Shown here one piece after another: positions 1 to 10,682 of a stretch of 37,500 nt of DNA. Positions within the stretch are counted from its first letter, which is position 1, and each line of letters opens with the position of its first letter. The notes under the pieces are model-generated. The model made no database searches, had not been told where the DNA came from, and saw only the letters and a program-made list of their open reading frames with translations. The position numbers and the translations under genes are program-made. The DNA is from Cristatella mucedo (Eukaryota > Bryozoa > Phylactolaemata > Cristatellidae). The stretch covers positions 1,712,501-1,750,000 of the forward strand of contig WPIO01000016.1 of NCBI GenBank assembly GCA_009760855.2, written 5' to 3'.

Positions 1-1530
1 CGACGCAGCTGCCATTTTCACAACAGGCATCGCAAAACTGCGGTTTTATTTATAAAGCATTGTGGTACGATTTCATGCTCACATTATGTGCAACTGTGAG
101 TCCATTTTCTGATGCTATGGCCTCCAATGACCCGGGCCGCCGTGCAATTTCGAACTGTGATTCAACTGCCATTTCCTTAATAGGCTTCGCGAAACTTCGA
201 TTTTGATTCCACATTGTAGGAAACGGTTTTCCGGGTTAAGCAACAGCATTTTGGGGCGCACATAGCGCATGAGAGTTCTCACGCTATTTCCTCCTTCCAA
301 TGGCCCGGACCTGCCGGACGTCATTCATAATTAAACTGCGATACAGCTGCCAGTTCTCATTCAATAGCCGGGCCCGTTCTGCATTTCAAACTTCGATACA
401 GCGCTATTATTCCAACAATAGGCGTCGTCGGACTGCGGATTTGATTGCTTATTTTGGTAAACCGTTCCGGATTCATCCACCAAATTCTATGTGATTTCGC
501 TGACGCGTTATACTGCTATGGCCTCTGACGGCCCGGGTCATTGGAGGCCATGGCATTAGAACACGCTCGCCCAATGTTATGAAATCAGGTGGGTAAACTC
601 GAAAAACCTTTCTGTATTGTGCAATCAAAACCACAGTCTTACAGCACCTATTGTGGAAATTGCAGCTGTAAGCCGTTGGAGCAGATAGGTAGGCTCGTTG
701 GTCCTGGGCATTGGAGGCCACAACGCAAACCCACGAGCTATGGCCCAGTGGTTAAGGTGCTCGCCCCGACCCCAAAGTCTGGCCGGGATCGTGGGCTCGA
801 GCCCCGTGGCATATTTGAAGGCCTGAATAGATATTAAGTTATCTTAGGGCGCTATACAAATGAATTATATTTTTATATTTTTGCTATGCCGTGCAATTTT
901 GTTGCGAAATCCAGAAAACGTTTTTTTTGTAAATTAGCATAAAAACCGCAGCTGCGAAACGCTTGTTGTGGAAATGACAGTTGTATCTCGTGGCTCGAAT
1001 ATGTAGGGAGGCTGGCTGGCGCGGAGCATGGAAGACATAGCATGAGATCGCACAAGCGCAATCGCGTGAAATTTGTTGAGTTAAACTGGATCACTGCTTG
1101 CTTGCTATAATTTGCAATTGCATTTGCGCGGAGCTTCTTGTTGAAATGGCAGCTGTATAGCAGTTTGACTACTTAGGGGTCCCGTTTGGGCCGAACCATC
1201 AGAGTCCATAGCCTGAGAATACGCCAGGAAAATCCCGTGAAAATTGGTGCGTAAATTAGCATGCCAGTCTCTACAGTTTGGAATCGAAACCGCAGTTGCG
1301 CGAAGTTTTCTGCGGAAATGGCAGCCGTATCGCCGTTCGACAGCGTAAATATGCTGGCTGACTCAGCGGGCCGTTTGAGGCCATATCGCGAGAACGTGCG
1401 AGCGAAATTGCATAAACTTTGGTGGCTTAACCCTTAATGCCACTGTGTAATTTGGAATCAAACCACAGTCAGTATTCTGAAGTTTCTTGTAAAAATGGCA
1501 GCTGTATCGCAATTATTAGTGGGACCCCAA
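1..1530. repeat. Degenerate ~175-bp satellite array with an inverted centre
   Basis: A monomer with the core AATGGCAGCTGTATCGC, preceded by a segment like TTTGGAATCAAAACCGCAG, recurs on the plus strand with core positions near 661, 977, 1147, 1321 and 1498, i.e. spacings of 170-177 bases where not interrupted. The same monomer occurs in reverse orientation near 6-14, 164-173 and 347-355. Orientation flips near 524-546, where GGCCTC and GAGGCC flank CGGCCCGGGTCA. Copies are visibly diverged. The 661-977 interval is lengthened by SINE A at 741-880. The left end is cut by the window. Confidence 0.75.
741..880 (+). mobile_element. SINE A copy (tRNA-like head, LINE family 1-type tail)
   Basis: The head TGGCCCAGTGGTTAAGG is an RNA polymerase III A-box type sequence and GGGCTCGAGCC at 793-803 is the B box. 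The body runs into GCCTGAATAGATATTAAGTT and ATCTTAGGGCGCTATAC, a weathered form of the hairpin at the 3' end of LINE family 1, then an A/T-rich (ATTTTTAT) tail. It interrupts a satellite monomer, so it is younger than that array. This is a SINE, not a tRNA gene: there is no folded acceptor/anticodon cloverleaf and the same unit recurs at 18534, 18445 and 31445. Confidence 0.85.
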
Positions 1531-2315
1531 AATTCAACAGTTGCCAATTAAACGTCGACTTTGAACATCGACCTCTTAGCTGTCTGCCAATGTTTTTCTT
1601 ACTAGCTGTTGATCATGGTGCCATTACAGGAGAGAAGTCATCGGCCAATTCTTTAAAATCGGTAGTAACTAATCCTAACAGGAACGAAGCTCAGAGAGAA
1701 AGATACTTTTTGACTTACATTTGCAGACTTTCGTCGTCGTCACGGTATTAAGTTACAAGATTACAATCTTGAACCTTGTGCCAAAGATTCTGTCCCAGAT
1801 TGAACCAGCATCTAACTAGCTGCGCTCCAGGAAAAGTGGTTGAACCGGCATTCTAACTGACTTCATCAAAATCTGTTCTATTTGCTTTTGATTCAGAGCT
1901 AGCATAATTAGTGCATGATGAAACTGGACGTACTAACTATTATTACTTCCACACCAGCCGTATACAATGCAATATTAATTTCTTTTTGGTATCAGAGTAA
2001 TTGATTTGTAAGACAACTAGCCGTTCTAGTCAATTTAACATGATTAACCAGTCAATTAAATTAAACACTTAAAAACTATTACTATAGTTGTGCTCTTTTG
2101 TCTTGTGCGAATTTTTTGGGGTTTCTAGCATTGAGCGTTTTTCTCGGCGCGCTATTGTCGAGGTCGACCTCTTTTTACTTCTTGCTTTGAGTGCTCACCT
2201 ATGCATGATTCAGTATATAAGCAGGGGTCCCAATGACCGGCCTTGACCTTGGCTTGTCATCAACTCTTGGTTACATCTTCTCTTACAGCAAAATTTAAAG
2301 CGCATGAAAATATAT
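1531..2315. other. AT-rich intergenic stretch, nothing recognised
   Basis: I see no coding exon, RNA gene or member of the repeat families found elsewhere in the window. Open frames are short and the composition is AT-rich. Confidence 0.5.
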
Positions 2316-2324
2316 TCGGTTATT

Positions 2325-2362
2325 AATATTATTATTATTATTATTATTATTATCACTATTAA
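2325..2362. repeat. (ATT)n microsatellite
   Basis: About 11 ATT units, partly interrupted. No LINE hairpin precedes it on either strand, so it may be an independent microsatellite or a decayed tail. Confidence 0.8.
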
Positions 2363-2576
2363 TATTATGAATTCCTTGCACAGGTGCCCCTGCACAATTG
2401 TAATGCTGGTTCAGCTGGCATCACCCCCTCAATCCCGTACAGCTGCCCGTCATCTAGGCGTATTATTCCATGAACACTTGTAACTAAATGAGCACCTTTT
2501 CTCCACAGTCAACATTCAGCCAACTTCCACCTAAGGAACACCCCCAAAATCAGAGCCTGCTTATATAGGAGGCTGA

Positions 2577-2750
2577 CAGCGAGCACCCAGGTCTTAGTCC
2601 AGGAGATAAAGTGCTCGCTCTTCACGACCCGGGTCGTGGGTTCGAGTCGTGCAGTGGGCGAGCCTTTATTGCCCACTGCAAGCGGTGATGATATCCGTTA
2701 AGGTTCTTCTGTCGCTATTTAAATGAGGCTTTAAAAACAGCTTAAGTTTT
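2577..2750 (+). mobile_element. SINE B copy
   Basis: A tRNA-derived SINE. The A-box-like region (TAGTCCAGGAGATAAAGTGC) and B box GGGTTCGAGTC at 2638-2648 are followed by TTGCCCACTGCAAGCGGTGA, then an ATTTAAATGAGGCTTTAAAA-type end. The same order of blocks recurs at 35588-35782 (+), 24372-24540 (-) and 29212-29330 (-). The tail differs from that of SINE A. Confidence 0.8.
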
Positions 2751-2959
2751 ATACTTTACGCGTTTTCGACACTGCTTCGACGTCAGTGCAATTTCCTTCA
2801 TTCTGAACTCTCGTCCAGTACCCTCGATCGCATGGAATGCATGCAAACTCAGCCAGCGTCTCTTATCGTGTCTTAATTCAGGATGTCATGAGCAGCGGAT
2901 ATGCTGCCACATCCTATGCCTGACCTCCTCCTACGTCTGAGCTCCGTCGCCTCCCAATC

Positions 2960-3225
2960 AAGCATCCAGCCTTTCCAGTGATTGTCGATTTCTCTCAACT
3001 CCCTTGCTGCATGTATTGATGACATCCGCACGTGGATGGCAGCGAATTTTCTCAAATTGATTGATGATGAAAAAGGCAAATTACTAGCTATGGGCAAACC
3101 AAGTGCGATTCGGAGATGGAAAGGCTAACGCTCAAAATCGACTCTCCCAGCTTATCTTTTGTTGAATCTGCACGAAATCTAGGTGTCACATTCCAGTGAC
3201 CTTTCATTAGACAACCACATTATGT
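2960..3225 (+). mobile_element. LINE family 1 copy, 5' segment (RT C-terminal region), split by another LINE
   Basis: The decayed reading frame resembles the segment after the RT core in CR1/L2-type elements: IDDIRTWMAANFLKLIDDE and later LSLDNHI. The same segment is at 13857-14081 (minus) and 31850-32072 (plus). The element continues at 3530 after a reverse-oriented family 2 fragment. Confidence 0.75.
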
Positions 3226-3529
3226 AATGTAATGCAGTGTATCTCCGTCTGTAACTCGACAAAGTAATAAAGACCATGTGGGTGTTATGCAGGAGAGTTT
3301 TGTATAGCGCACTCACAGCCTAAGCGGCTTTCGGTACGCATTCGGTAGCCAACAGACTTCGTCTCACGCAACAAAGAGAAAGTGGGAAGCATTGAGTCAG
3401 GAGAGCAGTTAAGGTAGTGAGTGGCATGGAAGTAGCAGCAGCTCAGGACCGCTGAAAAGGATGAGCCATAGTCGGCAGCAGACGAGTAGTTGTCGTTGCG
3501 TAAGAATCGTGGAAGCGAGTCGAAACTGC
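3226..3529 (-). mobile_element. LINE family 2, 3' fragment, inserted in LINE family 1
   Basis: Read on the minus strand it ends in the family 2 3' terminus: GCTACCGAATGCGTACCGAA, AGCCGCTTAGGC, ACTCTCCTGCATAACACCC, then TACTTTGTCGAGTTACAGAC. Close relatives are at 5128-5262, 19800-20150, 29440-29920 and 36620-36790. It splits a family 1 copy whose two halves are collinear across it, so family 2 inserted later here. Confidence 0.75.
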
Positions 3530-4311
3530 CTACTTTCAGCTACACAACAGCAGCTAAAATTCGGGCTGGTCTCGATAGGGATACTACATCTAAATCGGTT
3601 CATGCATTTCTGACATTCCCGTCTTGACTTCTGTAACTCACTGCTTGCTGGTCTACCGGCCTGTGCAATCAGGTGCTTACAGCTGGTGCAAAACTCTGCA
3701 GCTAGGCTTGTCTGTCGTGAACGTCACAGTTGCCCCATCACACCACTTTTCGCCGACCTGCACTGGCTCCCAGTAAAGCAAAGCATCGACTTCAAGGTTT
3801 TGTCACTCACATTTAGGACCCTTCATTGTTTGGCTTCAGCCTACGTATCAGATCTACTGCCCCACCAGTCTAAACATCGTACCACCCCTTTTCGGAATCT
3901 AACTGTTTACCTATACCTCGTACAAACCTCAAATCGTTTGGAGATCATTTCTTTAGCTCGTATGCTCCCAAAGCCTGGAACTCACTCCCGACTTCCGTCA
4001 CGACATCCCCCGACTTGTCCACATTTAAAAAGAAATTAAAAACACACCTATTTACCACAGTATTTATTAGGTCCCTGAGATTCGTCTTTTATATGCTTGT
4101 GCGAGCTGACACTGTGCATGCTGCCACTAACCACACTTACATGTAGACCATGTGCATGTCACACCCATCCATGTTATTTATGTTGTTTATCAAGCATCAT
4201 ACCACTCACCATTCGATCGTGTTTCGTTTGCAGCAAATGTAAATCGCCTAGAAAGTGATTGGGTTTTCTGAGGGCGCTTTATTAAGTGTTATTATTATTA
4301 TTATTAATATC
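3530..4311 (+). mobile_element. LINE family 1 copy, 3' segment with complete tail
   Basis: The RT C-terminal domain can be read with few breaks: DFCNSLLAGLP-like, LVQNSAARLVCRERHSC, ITPLFADLHWLPVKQSIDFK, SSYAPKAWNSLP-like and TFKKKLKTHLF-like. A ~190-base 3' UTR follows, then the hairpin GTAAATCGCCTAGAAAGTGA / TTTTCTGAGGGCGCTTTATT and (ATT)n. The open frame at 3686-4039 is part of this dead element, not a host gene. Confidence 0.85.
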
Positions 4312-5127
4312 ATTGCTTGCAACTTCAAAGGTCTTTTTGGTGGGTTTTTGAATGGTGGCATATTTTTTGCATCTTCTATGCTAGCTTTTTTAGACGGCAC
4401 GGCTATGTCTGTGCTGAGCAACGGTTTCAGTAAAGTACACGCATATTCTCAGCAAAGTGTATTATTGCGAGGTACGACCACACCCAGCTTTTAAAAGTCA
4501 GGCTTAACGATAACTACGACATCCTTCCTTTCAATTGGGAATTCCAGCAAAATTCTGGTGATATATCGATTATATACAATAGCTTCGACGATTTGGTAGA
4601 ATAGTGGCTCGCAGCTTTTCCGAGCTCTTCAAGCTCTTTGGCTTCTTTACAATAATCCGTAGTAACCTAGTACCCTTTAAACGAGCCACTTACAGTTGCA
4701 GTTCACAACACGCGTTTTTAAGAAATGCTTCGCATAATTATAATTAACGATAGCACCAAAATCATATCGTCCTAAATATCATTATTTTAATCATCCAAAA
4801 TATGTACTTAAAATTGATAATAAATAGAATATCATCTTTTTAGAACTTAATAATAGTTAGCAAGCCCATCTTACAACCGTATCTATCAAATATCGAGTCT
4901 TATTACTATATTTTGTTGATTTTCCATACCTAAATAAATTCTTTATCGATGAACTGGCTTGATGAGGTTCACCAGCTTTCTTAAATTTAATGATGGCATT
5001 TCCAACCTAGTAGTTAATGACTAATCTAAAAGTCATTCAGATGCCTCGCCCTCACAAAAGTGGATCTGCCTGCATATCTCACCTAGCCTCTGCGTAGAAC
5101 CTGGGTGCCGAGAGATGGAGTCTGTTT
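4312..5127. other. AT-rich intergenic stretch, nothing recognised
   Basis: I see no exon, RNA gene or known repeat. The open frame at 4255-4494 begins inside the LINE tail and has no family character. Confidence 0.5.
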
Positions 5128-5262
5128 GGCTACCGAATGCGTACCGAAAGCCGCTTAGGACTTGAGTGCGCTAGACAAAACTCTCCTGCGTAAAGCCCTT
5201 ATAGTCTGTGTGGCTTTGTGGAGTTACAGACGGAGATACATGCTTACATACGTATATAAATT
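5128..5262 (+). mobile_element. LINE family 2, 3' terminus fragment
   Basis: GGCTACCGAATGCGTACCGA, AAGCCGCTTAGGAC, AAAACTCTCCTGCGTAA and TTTGTGGAGTTACAGACGGA occur in the family order, followed by a short ACATACGTATATA tail. Only the terminal ~130 bases are present, as expected for 5' truncation during target-primed insertion. Confidence 0.75.
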
Positions 5263-5940
5263 AGCTGTCTTTAAATGGCCGCATTCAGGGCTCAGTAGTC
5301 AAATCAGTTTGTTGACTTTCGGCTCCGTAAAATTGCAAAAATTCGGGCGTCCTCGGATTTGAGTACCACAAACTAGTTATTCGGTGCATTTGCGTCGCCT
5401 GGATTGGTTGTACTTCTGGAATACCCTCGTTGCGATAAAAACCTTAGAGATGGAGCAAAACCCAACTGGGTTGATCTTTAGTGAGTTGCATTTGGTGACA
5501 TAGTGATGTTCTTTGCATCAGACGGACAAAGCGAATGCTGTGAGAAGTAGTGGCACGTAACCCCAGTCAATGAGGCTCGGAGCCCGGCTTGCCTTCTCAG
5601 CCGCCGCTGAAAAATCGGGTGTAGTTAGGCCGTTAGAATTAATAACGACTAGTATCATAACCCGGGTGCTCATAATCGTTCGAAAAATTAATAGCTACGA
5701 TCGTCAGTTGGTGAATCCAATTAATATCTGAGTGTTGCCCGAAATATCGAGGACAAAGCGCCCTACTTACGTTGCATATCTCCATATGTAACACCGCAAA
5801 GGCATTAAGACTTAGCGGGTGTTTCGCTAGAGTGTTTTGGAAATGGAACTCGAAGCAAAAGCAGCTTTATTTGCCTAACTGTAGTAATTTCGCAAAACGC
5901 AGATAATACGAGAAACATAACTTCGAGGAACTCTGTAGGA
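5263..5940. other. Stretch without recognised features
   Basis: I see nothing identifiable except that 5946-5990 may be a short reverse fragment of LINE family 2 next to the AC run (it shares an AGTAGCAGCTCAGG-like piece with 3425-3445). Confidence 0.4.
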
Positions 5941-5993
5941 TTAAAGTAGCAGCTCAGGGCGGCTGGAGAATGTCAGACAGTGTTGGGAGCAAA

Positions 5994-6297
<304 letters not shown>

Positions 6298-6664
6298 CCC
6301 CGACTTACAAAGGATCGACCTAAAAAAAAAAACGATCAAGCCAAAAACTCGAAAATTCACTCGCGGTCACTAGATTTGACATTGCCCCAAACAGTAAGGA
6401 GGAAAAATGTGACAACTATGCATTGTGGGTACTGAGGGCTCTCTCTTGCAGTACTACAACTACCAGCTTCGGTGTGCCCAAACTTACTCCACATAATGGT
6501 ATGTAAATCAAATCTTATTTACTTTTTATTTTTTTTATGTATTTGTAGAAAAATTCAATTCGTTTACCTATCAAAACGTCTCATAGTAAAACGTATTTTA
6601 TACCATTCTCGGCTTACGAAAATTTGACTGACAATAGGTTTTCTGGTGCGAGGAACAGATGCAT

Positions 6665-7360
6665 TTTTAGCTTCTGTTTAAATTTCATCAAGTCAGGGAA
6701 TCAGTCGTTAGTTGGGAGTTCCGAGCTTTCGGAGCATGTGAACTAAACAAGCGGAATGCAAAGGATTTTAAGCTTGGTTCGAGGGGCAATGAAACGACTT
6801 GAGTCAAAAGATCAGGAGGTACAATGTGTACATGTGTATTATAAGTGGAGCACGATCTAAAAAATTGTAACCTTGAAGTGACCTCCGAGTCGTCGGCGCT
6901 GCATGACTGCGAGCCAGTGCAGGTCGGCGAGAAGTGGTGTCATGTGGCAACTGCGACTCTCAAGACTGACAAGCCTCGCTGCAGAATTTTTTTACGCCAA
7001 CTATAAGCGACTTCCTGCATAGGTCGGAAGACCTGAAAGAAGCAAGTCAGAAAATTCGAGACGGGATGTCACAATGAACCAGCTTTGACGTGGCAACCCT
7101 ATCTAAGTAAGCCCAAATTTGTTTGGCGATGTTACGTAGCTGAGAGGTCACTTTGGAACAGGACGCCCACATTTCGTGCACATGCTACCATGCTGGCAGA
7201 GCCTATTTCAAGGGAAAGGCTGTTCTAGTTTCTGAGTAGCACTTGGGTTTACTATACCTAGTAAGCTGGTTTTATCGTCATTCAATATGGGAAAGTTTGC
7301 TACCATCCAAGTACTAATGTCAGCAATACAGGCAGCGATGGAGTTGAGAGAGTTTGACAT
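6665..7360 (-). mobile_element. LINE family 1 fragment (RT C-terminal region), reverse
   Basis: Collinear on the minus strand with 13370-14110: the AGCCAGTGCAGGTCGGCGAG block (RT: ADLHWL), the CGAGACGGGATGTCACAA block, and the TCGTCATTCAATATGGGAAA block. It has no hairpin tail and many indels. It is an old copy with no intact frame. Confidence 0.75.
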
Positions 7361-7914
7361 GGTGGTAGGCTGGTAGGGATCGCTGGTAGGGATCGTTTAA
7401 ATGAATCTGACACCACAGATACTCTTCACAGATCGAAGCATGCAACCATCCAACGCACAGTCAAATGCGAGGTGTGTACGTCGCAACTGTGAGGGTGCCA
7501 AGTTCTGACGGGAAAGCGTTTGCGGGAGGATGGATGAACTAAGATTGCTAGTAGTGGGTACCGACTTGCGACGATCCATCACGGCGATCTTCGATGCTGT
7601 ACCCGGTCTGACTTATAGTTATACATATGTATATTTATAAATATTTATATTTATTATTATTTATAGTTTAAACCCAACATATGAATGGTAGGAAGAAAAT
7701 GAAAGTAGCCTCCGGTAGATGGTACTTGCCAGGGTACTTGCTGCTCCAACAAGCCCAAGCTTTTTCCTATGCAGCCGTCGATGGGAACCAAACGAGTAGG
7801 AAACCGAAAGAGCTTGAGCGGTCACCAACGCTGCATGGTCATGCGCCAGCAAAAGATTAAGGGCGAGTCCAGTCTGCTAAAAGCTTGGACAGCACTAGCT
7901 AAGGGTGAAAGGGT

Positions 7915-7915
<1 letters not shown>

Positions 7916-7980
<65 letters not shown>
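7916..7980. repeat. (AGC)n trinucleotide run, about 21 units
   Basis: An uninterrupted AGC repeat. It can be read as poly-Ser on plus, or poly-Leu and poly-Ala on minus, but none of these frames has any other coding character, so I treat it as non-coding. Confidence 0.95.
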
Positions 7981-7983
<3 letters not shown>

Positions 7984-8117
7984 ACGATTGCTGACTGACT
8001 GAAATAGTTTTCTTGCTGACCGGCATACGGAAGATGAGCTTTGCACCAGGCATAGGCATAAGGCACGGGCATAGTGCCATCTGACGGCGAGTGCCTTGGG
8101 CGTAGATGCCTATCAGT

Positions 8118-8262
8118 GCTACAACCATGTTATTCTTGTTGTTTATCGAGCATGCTACCACTCACCATTCAATCGTGCTTCCTTTGAAGCAAATGTAAAG
8201 TGCCTAGAAAGAGATTAATTTCTCTGAGGGCGTTATATCAAATGAATTATTATTATCATTAT
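8118..8262 (+). mobile_element. LINE family 1, 3' UTR and tail only
   Basis: CATGTTATTCTTGTTGTTTA, ACCACTCACCATTCAATCGT, GCAAATGTAAAGTGCCTAGA and AGAGATTAATTTCTCTGAGG are followed by (ATT)n. This is a 5'-truncated insertion of about 145 bases. Confidence 0.85.
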
Positions 8263-8406
8263 ATAACCAGCATGCAAAGGGCGTAGCCTAGCTTACATCA
8301 AAGCATGCAACCCCCTCCCCGAAAGTTTCTGCAGCACTATGAGTAATAACAGCACACTTGAATGAAGCGAGCCAAACGCTAATGTATTCGCGCATGTGCA
8401 AACTAG

Positions 8407-8409
<3 letters not shown>

Positions 8410-8500
<91 letters not shown>

Positions 8501-8518
8501 CCTCTCTCCCTCTCTCTC
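8410..8518. repeat. (CT)n microsatellite
   Basis: A 109-base CT run with a few CCC interruptions towards its 3' end. The minus-strand open frames 8288-8676 are translations of it. Confidence 0.97.
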
Positions 8519-9424
8519 GCATTGCAGGCAGCCGTAGCATGGCAACATTCGAAAACAACCAAAAGTGCGGCATAAGATTGATTAGGTGCCAAAAGAAGGC
8601 ACTGGCATGGCATGTATTCGATAGGCAAACCGGATAAACATATCCCACCCTCAAAATATACTGAAATAGCAAACAAATGGATAAAACGACCTTTCCAAGG
8701 GTTTAGCTATCTCCAAGGGTTTAGCTATATATGCTTTTGGCTTCTAAGAAGCTGTTGGCGGTCATGGCAGCAGCAGTGGTCCCAAGCAGAAGGCCGGTTA
8801 GTTGTACGTGAGGCGCGATGCTGGGAGTTCATCCTCTTTAAATCGCCAGTCAGTCGCCATTTCGCATCAGTACGATTGTGGAATAGCAATAATAATACTG
8901 CTGCAGGGTACGGTGCAAAAACAGGTCGGGCACACGGTACGCAGCGACGCCGGCCGATTGTCTAACGAATTCACCGTAGCGGCCCAGTCCAGTAGATTCA
9001 GCACCAAGTTGAGCACAATTTCCGGGGGAGAAAGCGCCGGTACGGGTCCGAGCCTTCCCTCGAGCGGCTTTGGTCCGAATGCAAGATCCTCGGCAGAAGC
9101 AATACCGGCACGCCAGGAGAGACGATTTTAACAGACTCACGGAAGCATTACAGCGAGCCTTACAGGACCCGTTACAGCTAGCTCGAAGAGCTCGACCGTA
9201 GTGCGCTCACGGGGCTACTGGCGGCAGCATAGCACCTGCAGAGCTCCGTCACCAGGCACCACCGCGGCTGCGAGGCGGCTTTGCTGCGAGGCACGGGCTG
9301 CGCCTCCAGCATGAAGCCCATGCCATCCCGTCTGGCCCGTTCGTCGGCGCGACGCCGACGAATGGTGGAGGACGCATCGAAGAATGGTGGAGCGGTCTCG
9401 TCATATCTCGTCCTATCGCGGTGG
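8519..9424 (-). other. Putative 3' UTR / downstream flank of the SUCO-like gene
   Basis: This lies directly after the stop codon on the minus strand. It holds no family member I recognise. No AATAAA or ATTAAA was found on the minus strand here; a weak AATACA lies at 8612-8617 and the nearest TTTATT on the plus strand is at about 7651. A 17-bp direct duplication (AAGGGTTTAGCTAT core) sits at about 8697-8727. A 110-base CT tract at 8410-8518 would be transcribed as GA-rich RNA if the transcript extends that far. The transcript end cannot be fixed from sequence. Confidence 0.35.
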
Positions 9425-10162
9425 TCACTTTCGGCCTTGCGGCGATGGCAAGCAGACGCTCACTGCCGCCGGCGGGACGCCAATCGCCGAGCTCCCATTG
9501 GCGTCGAGTCGCAGCTTGCCTTTTCTCGGCGAACTGCCGGCTGGTCTCTTTCCAACGATAGCAGCAGCGGCGGCGGCTGCGGCTACACTGTCGGCTGCAG
9601 CACAGCCGCTGGTCGTTTGCCTGCCCTGCGCTGCTGCCGCTACTGCTGCCGGGTACAGCCGGTCGCCGAGCGTGGCTGGGTCGCTTTCGCGCGGGCAGAC
9701 GACAAGGAGATCGTCTTCGCCGCGACCGTCGAACAAGCTTCCGTTGCTAGCACGGCCAGATTCGTGCGCATCTTCGACGAACGAGCTCGAGTCGGCGATA
9801 TCTCCGCTCTCACTGAGGTCCGACGGCTCGAGTTCGCGCTCGTCGCCTGGTGCTGCAACATCCCGAGGTCCTCTGTTCGGGGAGCTAGCTCTCGATGACC
9901 AGCCCGTGTCCCATCTGTCAAGCCCATGGTTTCTTCGTCGAGCAGAGGACCGGCAGCAGTCGTGCGATCGTCGTCTGCTGCCGCGTCGACGGCTGCAGCA
10001 GCAGCCGCTACAGCAGATTGCTGCAGCTGGCTTCAGCTCTCCTCCTTGCACCGCTGCCGCGGACCGCCGGTCTGCTGCCGATGGCGAGCGCACTCGGAAC
10101 AGCCTCAGTCTGGGGTCGGGTAAAGGTCGCGCATCGAGGCCCTTCGAACGACCTCGCGAGAC
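9425..10162 (-). CDS. SUCO: SUCO/Slp1-like gene, terminal coding exon with stop
   Basis: A CATCGTTGTGCAG| acceptor opens a phase 0 frame of 245 codons ending in TGA at 9425-9427. It begins VSRGRSKGLDARPLPDPR, passes a Cys/Arg-rich block (ICCSGCCCSRRRGSRRRS), an acidic Ser-rich block (LEPSDLSESGDIADSSS, then DGRGEDDLLVV), and ends in Ala-rich low complexity with SPQGRK at the C-terminus. The composition suits a disordered cytoplasmic tail. I do not see the vertebrate C-terminal motif (SLHDII), so this exon rests on frame and phase, not homology. The open frame continues upstream of the acceptor to 10318, so the acceptor choice is a judgement. Open frames on the plus strand (9281-10364) are GC-rich shadows. 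Confidence 0.6.
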   Translation of the reverse strand, partial: VSRGRSKGLDARPLPDPRLRLFRVRSPSAADRRSAAAVQGGELKPAAAICCSGCCCSRRRGSRRRSHDCCRSSARRRNHGLDRWDTGWSSRASSPNRGPRDVAAPGDERELEPSDLSESGDIADSSSFVEDAHESGRASNGSLFDGRGEDDLLVVCPRESDPATLGDRLYPAAVAAAAQGRQTTSGCAAADSVAAAAAAAAIVGKRPAGSSPRKGKLRLDANGSSAIGVPPAAVSVCLPSPQGRK

Positions 10163-10295
10163 CTGCACAACGATGCACAACGTGCATGCCAGCGTGAGCA
10201 GCTCCTCGAAGAGCGAGGAGCACGCGACCGAATGCTCAGCACTGCAAGCGCTTTGCCTGCTGCCATGCACCAACTCGGCCTCATCGTGCAAGTAC

Positions 10296-10381
10296 CTTGT
10301 TGGGGTGAGGCGTGTCAAAGGTCCGCCACGTCAGCGGGTAGATGATGTCTACGTTGCTGTCTGACCCCACCTCGTCAACGC
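10296..10381 (-). CDS. SUCO: SUCO/Slp1-like gene, short cytoplasmic-tail exon
   Basis: The acceptor is GGGATTCTTGCAG| and the donor CCCAACAAG|GTACTT; phase 1 in, phase 0 out, 86 bases. Joined to the previous exon it reads G-VDEVGSDSNVDIIYPLTW then RTFDTPHPNK. The hydrophobic-acidic core (D-x-N-V-D-I-I-Y-P-L) resembles the tail motif of vertebrate SUCO, VDPNDLYIVEPL. The donor is suboptimal after +4 but the phase fits the last exon. It is recognised by frame continuity and that motif, not by length. Confidence 0.75.
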
Positions 10382-10497
10382 CTGCAAGAATCCCAAGAGT
10401 GTGGCACGATAATGGATGTCAAAGATCCAACATAAAATGCCAGATGAGACTCATTGTAGACTGTCGAGCCCGGACAACAAAAAAATAAATTTCTCAG

Positions 10498-10565
10498 TCC
10501 CCCTCTCCCTCTCTCTCTCCCCCTCCCTCTCCCCCTCCCTCCCTCCCTCCCTCTCTCTCTCTCTA
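10498..10565. repeat. CT-rich low-complexity tract inside a SUCO-like intron
   Basis: CCCTCTCC-type interrupted CT run between the exons at 10381 and 10683. In the transcript orientation it is GA-rich. Confidence 0.9.
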
Positions 10566-10636
10566 GCATCCACAGCACTGGGGAAACTAGCATGCTGGCC
10601 ACCCCCTAACACCCACGCAGGCATGCGCGCACAGGT

Positions 10637-10637
<1 letters not shown>

Positions 10638-10675
<38 letters not shown>
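10638..10675. repeat. (AC)n run next to a SUCO-like splice donor
   Basis: In transcript orientation this is (GT)n starting about 8 bases after the donor at 10683|10682 (GTAGGTTTGTGTG...). Confidence 0.95.
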
Positions 10676-10678
<3 letters not shown>

Positions 10679-10682
10679 CTAC

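Noticed and set aside
741-810. Possible tRNA gene
   Set aside because: A and B boxes are present but there is no cloverleaf with a paired acceptor stem, and the unit is repeated with a LINE-type tail, so it is a SINE.
1-1530. CRISPR-like or LTR array
   Set aside because: The repeats are ~175 bases, diverged and in both orientations, without spacers or LTR boundary signals.
8612-8617. AATACA as the poly(A) signal of the SUCO-like gene
   Set aside because: Weak variant hexamer about 800 bases from the stop with no supporting downstream element that I can judge; left as a mention only.
9281-10364. Long plus-strand open frames (205 and 326 codons)
   Set aside because: They overlap the minus-strand terminal SUCO-like exons, have no family motif or splice context, and arise from GC-rich sequence lacking stop codons.
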